From: RUG11783 sp964599695
Lineage (GTDB): Bacteria > Bacillota > Clostridia > Oscillospirales > Ruminococcaceae
Assembly: GCA_964599695.1 (NCBI GenBank)
Contig: CAZRGP010000043.1
Location: 1-14,479, forward strand
Reading direction: 5' to 3'
Length of the DNA stretch: 14,479 nt
Below are positions 7,118-14,444 of this stretch, one piece after another (the stretch's first letter is position 1; every line of letters begins with the position of its first letter). Position numbers and translations under genes: made by a program. The notes under the pieces are model-generated. The model saw only the letters and a list, made by a program, of their open reading frames with translations. It was not told the origin of the DNA and made no database searches.

Positions 7118-7233
7118 TGAATTTTGAATAAATTGTGAACGAATGACAGATTGCATGTTCTTTTCCCAATTATTATTGTATAACTTTAGGGCAAATGATT
7201 ATCGGGCATACGTCCGGAAACGAGGTTTGATCC

Positions 7234-8196
7234 ATGCATATAGAGACCGGTGTGTCGATCATTATGAACCGCTGGCTGGAAGCGGAAAGAGATGAGCTTA
7301 TCCTCTTTGTCACGGATGAAGCCCACCAGCGGGAAGCGGAAGCCGTGGACCGCTGGGCGAGATCCAGCGATGCAGTGGTGAAGACCATAATGCTCAACTC
7401 CGCTGATGTTCAGGAGGGAACGGTCATCGAAGAACTGGAGGAACAGTTCTGCCGCGCGAATGTCATCATCGGCGCCACGGACAACTCCTTCATCACCTCT
7501 CCTGCTGTGAAGCACGCCACCGAAAAAGGAGTGCGCTTCCTCTCTCTGCCGTTATCCTGCACCGACGGCACTTCCCTTCTTGAAAACGACTTCATTGCCA
7601 TGGACTGCAGATGGGCAGCCAAGATGGGTAAGAAACTCATTCGCGCCCTTCGCAGATGCAAAACCGTGCACATCACCACAGAACTGGGAACCGACATGAC
7701 CTTCCAGATCGCAGGCAGGAAGCCTGGGCTCTATAACGGCATGACCAACCGACCCGGTCAGGTGAGCAGCACGAGCTTTGAAGTATATGTCGCTCCGCTG
7801 GAGCATGAGACCGAGGGAAAACTCGTCCTGGACGCATCCCTCGGATACATCGGCACGCCTGATGAACCGATCCACATCGAGTTCCATGAGGGACGTCTCC
7901 ACATCCTGGACGATCACAGGGATGCCATCCGCCTGAGGGATTACATCAATTCCTTCGAAGATGACACCATGTGGATCAACGGGGAACTCGGGATCGGCCT
8001 GAATGCCCTGTCCAAATGCCGGGGCGTCTCCTATATCGAGGATGAGTCCACCTACGGCACCTTCCATATCGGCATGGGGAGAAACATCACCCTGGGCGGT
8101 GTACAGCAGGCTGCCGGTCATTTCGACATCGTCACCAACCGGCCGACCATATGGGCAGGAGATACCTGCATCATGAAGGACGGCATCATCCTATGA
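7234..8196 (+). CDS. M29 aminopeptidase / NicX-like metalloenzyme
   Basis: 320 residues, cytoplasmic. The C-terminal third carries the metal-ligand pattern of peptidase family M29 and of the related dioxygenase NicX: Glu251 in INGELGIGLN, Glu271 in EDESTYGTFH, His278 in FHIGMGRN, and His296/Asp298 in GHFDIV. M29 aminopeptidases are usually about 410 residues, so this shorter form is nearer the NicX-like length, and annotation pipelines often call it simply aminopeptidase. ATG at 7234 has GAGG 8 bases upstream. It starts a plus-strand operon, divergent from the pcp operon, and its stop overlaps the next start as ATGA. A peptide-processing role next to Pcp is plausible but not shown; another metal-dependent reaction is possible. 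Confidence 0.65.
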   Translation: MHIETGVSIIMNRWLEAERDELILFVTDEAHQREAEAVDRWARSSDAVVKTIMLNSADVQEGTVIEELEEQFCRANVIIGATDNSFITSPAVKHATEKGVRFLSLPLSCTDGTSLLENDFIAMDCRWAAKMGKKLIRALRRCKTVHITTELGTDMTFQIAGRKPGLYNGMTNRPGQVSSTSFEVYVAPLEHETEGKLVLDASLGYIGTPDEPIHIEFHEGRLHILDDHRDAIRLRDYINSFEDDTMWINGELGIGLNALSKCRGVSYIEDESTYGTFHIGMGRNITLGGVQQAAGHFDIVTNRPTIWAGDTCIMKDGIIL

Positions 8197-8723
8197 GGGA
8201 ATGGTTTTCACGGCTTGACGCCAGGTACGGAAACAGCGGATTCTGGCAATTCCTGAAATTCAACGTCGTCGGATGGTCGGTCTGTCTTCTGCAGCTCATC
8301 CTCGCCAATGTTCTGCCTTTTCTTTTTGACTCGCTGAAAGAGCCACTCCCAACATGGCTGCGGGTCATTTTTTCTGCAGAAGCCTTGTTTGACGGTCCAT
8401 CCCCATACGTAGTGGACGGGGCAGTGACCTGGGGCTATGTGCTTCCTTTCTTCCTCTCCAACGCCATCGCCAATATCTACGGATACTTTGTCAACGGAAA
8501 AGCCACATTCGAGGGAAAGGTGACCCGTTCCGGATTCGTGATCTATGTGTCGGTTCTCACCGGGCTGATCCTTTTCTCCACCTGGCTCCAGGGAGCAGTT
8601 ACTTCCTCCCTTGCCGTTACAGGCCTTGCCCCCTTATCCCGCACCATCGCAGCCTACGCTGCGGGTCTCATCCAGCTGGCGGTGCTGTTCCCGCTGGAAA
8701 GGTTCGTCATCTTTAAAAAGTGA
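8193..8723 (+). CDS. GtrA-like membrane protein
   Basis: 176 residues with four predicted membrane helices at about 22-45, 78-100, 112-132 and 148-168, the usual GtrA topology. Family-like features are FLKFNVVGW entering helix 1, GYFVNGKATFEGK after helix 2, and the short basic end FPLERFVIFKK. GtrA proteins are thought to help flip polyprenyl-linked sugars across the membrane. The start at 8193 overlaps the upstream stop as ATGA, with AAGGACGG about 9 bases upstream; an earlier in-frame ATG at 8151 is inside the upstream gene and would add a non-hydrophobic, unrelated stretch. The next gene is a family-2 glycosyltransferase, a common partner, although that enzyme is not of the GtrB type. Confidence 0.75.
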   Translation: MREWFSRLDARYGNSGFWQFLKFNVVGWSVCLLQLILANVLPFLFDSLKEPLPTWLRVIFSAEALFDGPSPYVVDGAVTWGYVLPFFLSNAIANIYGYFVNGKATFEGKVTRSGFVIYVSVLTGLILFSTWLQGAVTSSLAVTGLAPLSRTIAAYAAGLIQLAVLFPLERFVIFKK

Positions 8724-8728
8724 TATAT

Positions 8729-8776
8729 ATGAGTGACCACATTGGATCTTTAACATTCGAGGTAATAAAGTTTTGA
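8729..8776 (+). CDS. Possible 15-codon leader ORF before the glycosyltransferase
   Basis: ATG at 8729 opens a frame encoding MSDHIGSLTFEVIKF, and its TGA (8774-8776) overlaps the TTG start of the glycosyltransferase in the string TTGA. The ribosome binding site in front (AAAAAG) is weak. It could couple translation to the TTG start, or be chance. Confidence 0.25.
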   Translation: MSDHIGSLTFEVIKF

Positions 8777-10014
8777 AAAAAGTAAGTATCGTCGTTCCGG
8801 TCTACAACGCGGAAAAAGTCATCGGAAGATGTGTGGAAAGCATCCTTTCCCAGGACTACACGGAACTGGAAGTCATTCTTGTTGACGACGGTAGCCGGGA
8901 CAGTTCTCCGGAGATCCTGGACGGTTTCGCTGCCAAGGATCCCCGCGTCCTATGCATCCACAAGGAAAACGGCGGTGTGTCCGCCGCCAGGAATACAGGT
9001 CTCGACCGCGCGACAGGAGACTTCATCCAGTTCTGTGACGCAGATGACTGGCTGGCTCCCGAAGCGACCAAGCTGCTGGTCCGCCGCGCGGAAGACAGCG
9101 CGGCCGACCTCGTTGTCGGCGATTTCTACCGGGTGGTGGGAGATAAAGTCTCCCGTAAGGGCTCCATAGAGAAAAAGGACATCCTCACCCTGCGCCAGTA
9201 CGCGGATGAGATGCTTCTCTCCCCGGCAGATCTGTATTACGGTGTCCTCTGGAACAAACTGTACCGCCGGGACATCATTGAACAGGACCACGTCCGTATG
9301 GATCCTGAAGTCAGTTACAGCGAGGACATGATCTTCAACCTGGACTATCTGAAGCATGCGCAGACCGTCGCTGTTCTGGAAGCTCCCGTCTACTACTATG
9401 TGCTCACCGAGGGTTCCCTGGTCCAGCAGAATCTGAACATCCAGTCCACCGTGCAGATGAAGACCACCGTCATCCGGTACTATGACCGGTTTTTCCGGGA
9501 GATCTTCCCCGACGCGGAATACCAGCTGAGAAGGCCGCTCATCTACTGGTACCTCCTGGCTGTAAGCACCGACTCGGTCAACCTCCCCGTTGTGTCCGAC
9601 ATCCGGGAACTCGGAGAGGAGAGCGGAGGAAAGCTCCTGCTGCCAGAGGACAGGCCTCTCACCTACGGGATGGATCTCTACTACCGGCGCACCGTGATCT
9701 CCCGGTATCTCAACACCGTCGCCCAGCAGCTCCATATCGAACTGGACGAAGCATGGATCCTCTACTACTTGTTCAGCTGCGGCGACTCCTGCTCACCTGA
9801 ACAGCTGGAATCCTATACCGGATTCGGCGATGCGAAGCTCCGTCTCCTCCTCGCGAAACTGGATCTCCGGAAGCTGATCGCCTGGGATATCAACGGAACG
9901 ATCAACCCCAGGGACGACCGCATCCGGCTGGCGGAAGGACCTTCCTCCTCTCTGCTGTCCCGGATGGAAGAAGACCTGACTGCGCGCTTTTCTAAAGGGG
10001 AAGATACCCTGTAA
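8773..10014 (+). CDS. Family 2 glycosyltransferase with C-terminal MarR-like winged-helix segment
   Basis: 413 residues by this start. The N-terminal GT-A domain is clear: VSIVVPVYNAEKVIGRC, VDDGSRD at 37-43, GVSAARNTGLDRATG, the DADD metal motif at 89-92 and SYSED with acidic residues at 184-185. It should transfer an activated sugar to a glycan or lipid acceptor. From about residue 300 the sequence changes character: YRRTVISRYLNTVAQQLHI, then WILYYLFS, then SPEQLESYTGFGDAKLRLLLAKLD, LRKLIAWD and a wing-like DDRIRLA read like the helix order of a MarR-type winged helix-turn-helix. No membrane helix is present. The start codon is TTG at 8773-8775, chosen because MKKVSIVVPVYN is the conserved N terminus and GAGG lies about 10 bases upstream. 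Third gene of the operon, 49 bases after the GtrA-like gene. Confidence 0.85.
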   Translation: MKKVSIVVPVYNAEKVIGRCVESILSQDYTELEVILVDDGSRDSSPEILDGFAAKDPRVLCIHKENGGVSAARNTGLDRATGDFIQFCDADDWLAPEATKLLVRRAEDSAADLVVGDFYRVVGDKVSRKGSIEKKDILTLRQYADEMLLSPADLYYGVLWNKLYRRDIIEQDHVRMDPEVSYSEDMIFNLDYLKHAQTVAVLEAPVYYYVLTEGSLVQQNLNIQSTVQMKTTVIRYYDRFFREIFPDAEYQLRRPLIYWYLLAVSTDSVNLPVVSDIRELGEESGGKLLLPEDRPLTYGMDLYYRRTVISRYLNTVAQQLHIELDEAWILYYLFSCGDSCSPEQLESYTGFGDAKLRLLLAKLDLRKLIAWDINGTINPRDDRIRLAEGPSSSLLSRMEEDLTARFSKGEDTL

Positions 10015-10032
10015 AATATACCCCAAAAATTA

Positions 10033-10059
10033 TTAGCACTCTCTATTGACGAGTGCTAA
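10033..10059. promoter_or_regulatory. CIRCE operator (HrcA binding site)
   Basis: TTAGCACTC (10033-10041), nine bases, GAGTGCTAA (10051-10059): a perfect match to the CIRCE consensus as I know it. HrcA binds it and represses heat-shock genes; it overlaps the clpB -35 box, so repression would be by promoter occlusion. Confidence 0.97.
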
Positions 10060-10074
10060 TTTTCGTGTTACAAT
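10046..10074 (+). promoter_or_regulatory. Sigma-A promoter of clpB
   Basis: TTGACG (10046-10051), 17 bases, TACAAT (10069-10074): 5 of 6 matches in each box. The -35 lies in the spacer and right arm of CIRCE. Transcription would start near 10081, which excludes the in-frame ATG at 10073 as a start. Confidence 0.88.
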
Positions 10075-10106
10075 GCATTCGAAAACAAGAGAAAAGGAGG
10101 CGGTCG

Positions 10107-10115
10107 ATGCAATGA
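10107..10115 (+). other. Two-codon minigene ATG-CAA-TGA overlapping the clpB start
   Basis: ATG at 10107 lies 6 bases after AGGAGG, the better Shine-Dalgarno distance, and is followed by CAA and TGA. The stop overlaps the clpB ATG at 10112. Ribosomes may start here and re-initiate at clpB, or the site may be ignored. Confidence 0.35.
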
Positions 10116-12715
10116 ACGCTGAAAAATATACCGAAAAGACATTGGAGGCGATCCGGTCCGCACAGACGGTCTCTAAGGAATACGGCAGCCAGCAGATCGA
10201 GACAGAGCATCTGCTGCTCGCGCTCCTTACCCAGGACGGCGGTCTGATCCCCGAACTGATGAAAAAAATGAATCAGAACGTTCCTTCCCTGATCAGCCAG
10301 GCGGAGGAAATGTGCGGGCGGCTTCCCCGGGTATCCGGATCCGTCAGCGACATCTCCAACGTCTACGTTTCCAGGAATGTGGAACAGATCCTGATGCAGG
10401 CGGAGAAAGCCGCGTCCAACATGAAGGATGACTACGTGTCCGTGGAACATGTGATGCTCTCCCTCATTGAGAACGCTGCGGGAGCCGTGAAACAGTTCCT
10501 TCAGAGGAACAACATCAACAGAGATTCCTTCCTTCAGGCACTGTCTGAAGTGAGAGGAGGAACAAGAGTGACCAGCAACAACCCCGAGGACACCTATGAT
10601 GTCCTGAAAAAATACGGCCAGGATCTGGTGTCCCTGGCGGAACAGCAGAAACTGGACCCGGTCATCGGAAGGGACAGCGAGATCCGAGACGTGATCCGCA
10701 TCCTAACCAGAAAGAGCAAGAACAACCCTGTACTGATCGGTGAACCCGGCGTAGGAAAGACCGCCATCGCGGAAGGACTCGCGCAGAGGATCGTCCGCGG
10801 AGACGTCCCCACTTCCCTGAAAGACCGCAGGATCTTCTCCCTGGACATGGGCGCCCTGATCGCCGGCGCGAAATTCCGCGGCGAATTCGAGGAGAGGCTG
10901 AAGGCAGTCCTGGCGGAGATCAAGCGCAGCGAAGGAAAGATCATCCTGTTCATCGATGAGCTGCACACCATCGTCGGAGCGGGCAAGACCGAAGGCAGCA
11001 TGGATGCCGGCAACCTGCTCAAGCCCATGCTTGCAAGGGGCGAACTGCACTGTATCGGCGCCACCACCCTCGACGAATACCGTCAGTATGTGGAAAAGGA
11101 TGCCGCCCTCGAAAGAAGGTTCCAGCCCGTAATGGTGGACGAGCCTACAGTGGAGGACGCCATCTCCATCCTCAGAGGACTGAAGGAAAGATATGAAGTC
11201 TTCCACGGCGTGAAGATCACCGACAGCGCACTGATCGCAGCTGCTGTCCTGTCCAACCGGTACATCTCCGACCGTTTCCTCCCCGATAAGGCAATCGACC
11301 TGGTGGATGAAGCCTGTGCCATGATCCGCACCGAGATGGACTCCATGCCGACCGAGATGGATGAGATCTCCCGCAAGATCATGCAGCTGGAGATCGAGGA
11401 AGCCGCTCTGAAGAAAGAGACGGACAAACTGTCCGCTTCCCATCTGGAGGAGATCCAGAAAGAGATCGCCCAGCTGAGAGAGCAGTTCAACGAGATGAAG
11501 GCGCGCTGGCAGAACGAAAAGGACTCCATAGGCGCCGTTCAGGAACTGAGGACCGCCATCGAACAGACCAACGCGGAGATCGACAAGGCACAACGTGAAT
11601 ATGACCTGAACAAGGCAGCGGAACTGAAATACGGAAAACTCCCTGAACTGCAGAAACGACTGCAGGAAGAAGAGCAGAAGGCGGAAGAAGCCACAGGCAA
11701 GGCGGACAAACTGCTTCGCGACCGCGTCACCGATGAGGAGATCGCGGACGTGGTTTCCCGCTGGACCGGTATCCCCGTTTCCAAACTGCTGGAAGGCGAA
11801 CGTGATAAGCTGCTGAGACTTCCGGAGACCCTCCACAAGAGAGTGATCGGGCAGGACGAAGCGGTGCAGAAAGTGGCGGATGCCATCCTCCGCTCCAGGG
11901 CGGGGATCCGCGATGAGAACCGTCCGATCGGCTCCTTCCTGTTCCTGGGCCCCACAGGCGTAGGTAAGACAGAGCTCGCCAAGGCTGTTGCAGAATCCCT
12001 GTTCGACGACGAGAAGAACATGGTCCGTATCGACATGAGTGAATACATGGAGAAATTCTCCGTATCCAGACTGATCGGAGCGCCTCCTGGATACGTCGGT
12101 TATGACGAAGGCGGCCAGCTCACGGAAGCAGTGAGAAGGAAACCCTACTGCGTCGTGCTGTTCGATGAGATCGAGAAGGCTCATCCGGATGTCTTCAACG
12201 TCCTACTTCAGGTGCTCGATGACGGAAGGATCACCGACAGTCAGGGAAGAACGGTGGATTTCAAGAACACCATCCTCATCATGACCTCCAACCTGGGAAG
12301 TGATATCCTGCTGGACGGCATCGAGAACGGGGAGATCCGGGAAGACGCGAGAAAACAGGTCGAAGCGCTGCTCAAGAGGACATTCCGTCCGGAATTTCTC
12401 AACCGTATCGACGAGACCGTATGTTACAAGCCTCTCACCGAAGACGAGATCGGACAGATCGCGGGACTTCAGCTGAACGCTCTCGCAAGACGTCTCGAGG
12501 AACGCCAGCTGAAACTGAGCGTGTCCGATGAAGCGAGAAAGCTCATCGTTCAGGAGGGATACGATCCCATCTATGGCGCGCGTCCTCTCAAGAGATATCT
12601 GCAGTCCGCCGTCGAGACCGCCATCGCGAGATGCATCCTTCAGGATGACCCCGCCGCGGACTCCACCATCCTTCTGGACGCTGCGGACGGATCGATCACC
12701 GCGAAGATCGCCTAA
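10112..12715 (+). CDS. clpB: ATP-dependent disaggregase ClpB
   Basis: 867 residues, full length for ClpB. It is a hexameric AAA+ machine that pulls polypeptides out of aggregates together with DnaK. Order: N domain of two Clp repeats (about 1-145), NBD1 with Walker A GEPGVGKT at 210-217 and Walker B LFIDE at 279-283, a long coiled-coil middle domain (about 405-525) that separates ClpB from ClpA and ClpC, and NBD2 with Walker A GPTGVGKT at 613-620 and Walker B LFDE at 683-686, followed by the arginine-rich C-terminal subdomain (GARPLKRYLQ). No ClpP-docking loop was noticed. The start ATG at 10112 follows AGGAGG (10095-10100) by 11 bases. Monocistronic, under CIRCE control; an insertion sequence lies about 30 bases after the stop. 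Confidence 0.97.
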   Translation: MNAEKYTEKTLEAIRSAQTVSKEYGSQQIETEHLLLALLTQDGGLIPELMKKMNQNVPSLISQAEEMCGRLPRVSGSVSDISNVYVSRNVEQILMQAEKAASNMKDDYVSVEHVMLSLIENAAGAVKQFLQRNNINRDSFLQALSEVRGGTRVTSNNPEDTYDVLKKYGQDLVSLAEQQKLDPVIGRDSEIRDVIRILTRKSKNNPVLIGEPGVGKTAIAEGLAQRIVRGDVPTSLKDRRIFSLDMGALIAGAKFRGEFEERLKAVLAEIKRSEGKIILFIDELHTIVGAGKTEGSMDAGNLLKPMLARGELHCIGATTLDEYRQYVEKDAALERRFQPVMVDEPTVEDAISILRGLKERYEVFHGVKITDSALIAAAVLSNRYISDRFLPDKAIDLVDEACAMIRTEMDSMPTEMDEISRKIMQLEIEEAALKKETDKLSASHLEEIQKEIAQLREQFNEMKARWQNEKDSIGAVQELRTAIEQTNAEIDKAQREYDLNKAAELKYGKLPELQKRLQEEEQKAEEATGKADKLLRDRVTDEEIADVVSRWTGIPVSKLLEGERDKLLRLPETLHKRVIGQDEAVQKVADAILRSRAGIRDENRPIGSFLFLGPTGVGKTELAKAVAESLFDDEKNMVRIDMSEYMEKFSVSRLIGAPPGYVGYDEGGQLTEAVRRKPYCVVLFDEIEKAHPDVFNVLLQVLDDGRITDSQGRTVDFKNTILIMTSNLGSDILLDGIENGEIREDARKQVEALLKRTFRPEFLNRIDETVCYKPLTEDEIGQIAGLQLNALARRLEERQLKLSVSDEARKLIVQEGYDPIYGARPLKRYLQSAVETAIARCILQDDPAADSTILLDAADGSITAKIA

Positions 12716-12723
12716 ACAGAACA

Positions 12724-12738
12724 CTGTCCAAGGGACAG
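12724..12738 (+). terminator. Hairpin after clpB, weak terminator candidate
   Basis: CTGTCC (12724-12729) pairs with GGACAG (12733-12738) around AAG, 8 bases past the clpB stop. No T-run follows (GCGAAAG), so termination here is doubtful. The insertion sequence begins about 7 bases later. Confidence 0.4.
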
Positions 12739-12745
12739 GCGAAAG

Positions 12746-12780
12746 TGATATGCTCCCCAAAAGGGAGACAGTGAAATAAC
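12746..12780 (+). repeat. Left terminal inverted repeat of the IS
   Basis: Begins TGATATGCTCCCC and ends GACAGTGAAATAAC. The core GACAGT-A/G-AAATAA is shared with the right end. It contains its own small inverted repeat, CTCCC-CAAAA-GGGAG (12753-12767), absent from the right end. Confidence 0.75.
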
Positions 12781-12815
12781 AAAATTTCATTGTCGACCTG
12801 GAGGGGAGTTTTTCA

Positions 12816-13508
12816 ATGGGAAGAAAAGGAAAATATAGTGCAGAAGAAAAGCTGAAGATAGTAGAAGACTGTATAAATGGACGAGACAATCCCAATCGTA
12901 GAGCAAGAATAACCGGAATAGGAAGATCGACAATAAATCGATGGATAGCAAAATACAAGGCGGAAGGGGCAACAGTGTTCATAAACCCAGAAGAGAATCG
13001 CAGGTATAGTGCAGAACTGAAACGGCAAGTGGTGGAAGAGTACCAAAGCAGAAAGATGAGTGTGTTAGGGCTGATGGAAAAATATGGCATCAGGGGAGAA
13101 ATGCAAATCCGCAACTGGGTAAAGATATATAATAACCGTGGAGACTTCAAAGAATTAGTGGAAGGAGGAAGTACCACGGTGAAAGCAAGAACGACGACGC
13201 AGGAAGAACGGTTGGAAATAGTGCGGGATTGTATCGACCAAGGACTAAGCTACAGTGAAGCCGCAGTGAAGTACCAGGTGAGTTACCAACAGGTGCGGAC
13301 ATGGGTTTTGCGATTCCGGGAGATGGGTGAAGCAGGGCTGGAAGACCGAAGAGGCCGACGCAAGAAAGACCAAACGCCAAGAACGCGGGAAGAAGAACTG
13401 GAACAGAAAATAGCCCAGTTGGAGCACGAGAAATATCTACTTAAAGCGGAGAACTGGCTGTTAAAAAAAGTAAAGGAATTAGAGAGGAGGGATGTCTCTC
13501 ACAAGTAA
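12816..13508 (+). CDS. IS3-family transposase orfA (DNA-binding, three HTH modules)
   Basis: 230 residues, cytoplasmic DNA-binding subunit. Three helix-turn-helix modules follow one another: about 7-50 (YSAEEKLKIVEDCI..GIGRSTINRWIAKY), 64-108 (YSAELKRQVVEEYQ..GIRGEMQIRNWVKIY) and 128-172 (TQEERLEIVRDCI..VSYQQVRTWVLRF). A leucine-zipper coiled coil follows at about 191-223 (EELEQKIAQLEHEKYLLKAE), as in other IS3 orfA proteins. ATG at 12816 follows GGAGGGGAG by 7 bases. The 3' part holds a slippery A7G run at 13463-13470, where ribosomes can shift by -1 into orfB. Composition is more AT-rich than clpB, in keeping with a mobile origin. Confidence 0.9.
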   Translation: MGRKGKYSAEEKLKIVEDCINGRDNPNRRARITGIGRSTINRWIAKYKAEGATVFINPEENRRYSAELKRQVVEEYQSRKMSVLGLMEKYGIRGEMQIRNWVKIYNNRGDFKELVEGGSTTVKARTTTQEERLEIVRDCIDQGLSYSEAAVKYQVSYQQVRTWVLRFREMGEAGLEDRRGRRKKDQTPRTREEELEQKIAQLEHEKYLLKAENWLLKKVKELERRDVSHK

Positions 13509-14395
13509 GACAGGAACGGGAATACAGAGCGATCCTGGAGGGAGAACGGGAAAAGAAGATACCCATAGAGGTTGGGTGCAAGATCCTAAAAGTATCCAGA
13601 GCGGCCTATTATGCCTGGTTAAAGGGAAAAACCGGAAAAAGGATCCAGGAAAACGAAGCAATTGCAGAGAAAGCGATGAGACTGCATGAGCAATATCCGG
13701 ATATGGGCTACCGCAGGCTGAATGACCAGCTGAAGCGGGAAGAGTCCATTGACATCTCTGACAAAAGGATGCTGAGGATCTGCCGGACAATGCAGATCCG
13801 ATCCACGATTAAATACGGGAATAACGGCTGTACAAGAAGCGAAAAGTCTCCCCAGTATACAGCAGAAAATGTTTTGGACCGGAAGTTCCATGCAGATGCA
13901 CCTAACGAGAAATGGTTGACTGACGTGACGGAGTTTAAATGGTATGAAGGACTGGTTGTACACAAACTCTATCTAAGTGCCATTCTGGACCTGTGTGACC
14001 GACGGATTGTGTCTTACGTGCTGAGGGATTCCAATGACAACAAACTGGTCTTTGACACCTTTGATCTGGCGATTGAGAAATATCCGGATGCCAAGCCCAT
14101 ATTCCACAGCGACAGAGGCTTCCAGTATACCAACAATATCTTCCACCAAAAACTGGTGGACCAGGGAATGACCCAGAGCATGTCCCGGGTGGCTCATTGC
14201 ATTGACAACGGGCCGATGGAGGGATTCTGGGGAATCCTGAAAAGAGAGTGGTATTACGGCAAGCGCTTCACTTCCAGAGAGGAATTGGTGCGAATGATTG
14301 AAGGTTATATGGACTATTACAACAACCGACGTGTACAGCGAAATCTTGGGGTACTTACACCGATGGAAATGTATATTCTGAAAACAGCTGCATAA
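13445..14395 (+). CDS. IS3-family transposase orfB (DDE catalytic part, made by -1 frameshift)
   Basis: The frame is open from 13445 and has no convincing start of its own. A -1 slip at A7G (13463-13469) would join it to orfA as 12816..13469 then 13469..14395, a 526-residue transposase. The HTH-21-like start (CKILKVSRAAYYAWLKGK, then YPDMGYRRL) leads into an integrase core. The catalytic acids are visible: Asp in WLTDVTEF (codon 13922-13924), Asp in FHSDRGFQYTN (14111-14113) and Glu in DNGPMEGFWGILK (14219-14221), with 35 residues between the last two, the DD(35)E spacing, followed by a lysine seven residues on. No internal stop is seen, so the enzyme appears intact. Confidence 0.9.
   Translation, partial: SGELAVKKSKGIREEGCLSQVRQEREYRAILEGEREKKIPIEVGCKILKVSRAAYYAWLKGKTGKRIQENEAIAEKAMRLHEQYPDMGYRRLNDQLKREESIDISDKRMLRICRTMQIRSTIKYGNNGCTRSEKSPQYTAENVLDRKFHADAPNEKWLTDVTEFKWYEGLVVHKLYLSAILDLCDRRIVSYVLRDSNDNKLVFDTFDLAIEKYPDAKPIFHSDRGFQYTNNIFHQKLVDQGMTQSMSRVAHCIDNGPMEGFWGILKREWYYGKRFTSREELVRMIEGYMDYYNNRRVQRNLGVLTPMEMYILKTAA
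13463..13470 (+). promoter_or_regulatory. Programmed -1 frameshift site of the IS transposase
   Basis: AAAAAAAG. In the orfA frame the heptamer reads A-AAA-AAA followed by G, allowing tandem slippage by -1. A short GAGAG/CTCTC pairing just downstream (about 13482-13500) could act as a stimulator but is weak. Confidence 0.7.
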
Positions 14396-14400
14396 CGAAA

Positions 14401-14427
14401 CAAGAGCATCCATGCCAGATGCTCTTG
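14401..14427. terminator. Hairpin after orfB, inside the IS
   Basis: CAAGAGCATC (14401-14410) pairs perfectly with GATGCTCTTG (14418-14427) around a 7-base loop, starting 6 bases after the orfB stop. On the plus strand no direct T-run follows; on the minus strand TTTCGTT does. It may end transposase transcription or shield the IS from outside transcription. Confidence 0.5.
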
Positions 14428-14444
14428 CGAGAACTAATTCTTAT

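Larger units (their letters stand above)
7006..7233. other. Shared divergent intergenic region
   Basis: 228 bases between the pcp operon (leftward) and the M29-like operon (rightward). The left part holds the leader and promoter of the pcp operon. In the AT-rich right part, TATAAC at 7179-7184 is the best plus-strand -10 candidate, about 50 bases before the ATG at 7234, but I find no convincing -35 at 16-18 bases. No gene is seen here. Confidence 0.6.

Noticed and set aside
8773..10014. The glycosyltransferase as a GtrB-type polyprenyl-phosphate glucosyltransferase partner of the GtrA-like protein
   Set aside because: GtrB enzymes carry two C-terminal membrane helices; this protein has none and ends in a soluble helical segment.
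10046..10111. Upstream starts of clpB (10046 or 10073)
   Set aside because: They lie in the promoter and CIRCE, before the predicted transcription start; the family begins at MNAEKYTEKTLEAI.
10703..12184. Long minus-strand open frame inside clpB
   Set aside because: Antisense shadow of a fully conserved ClpB; the protein is low-complexity and resembles nothing.
12721..12773. CACTGTC (12722-12728) and GACAGTG (12767-12773) as the IS ends or a large terminator
   Set aside because: The match between 12746-12780 and the right edge explains the IS end better; the left arm lies outside the element and the pairing has a 38-base loop.
13492..13689. Small plus-strand frame starting at ATG 13492 behind GGAGGG
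   Set aside because: It has a good-looking ribosome binding site but is neither in the orfA nor the orfB frame, and its translation has no family resemblance; it overlaps the conserved orfB sequence.
13445..14395. orfB as a pseudogene broken by a frameshift
   Set aside because: The -1 offset at an A7G run is the normal IS3-family arrangement, and the whole frame is open with all catalytic residues.
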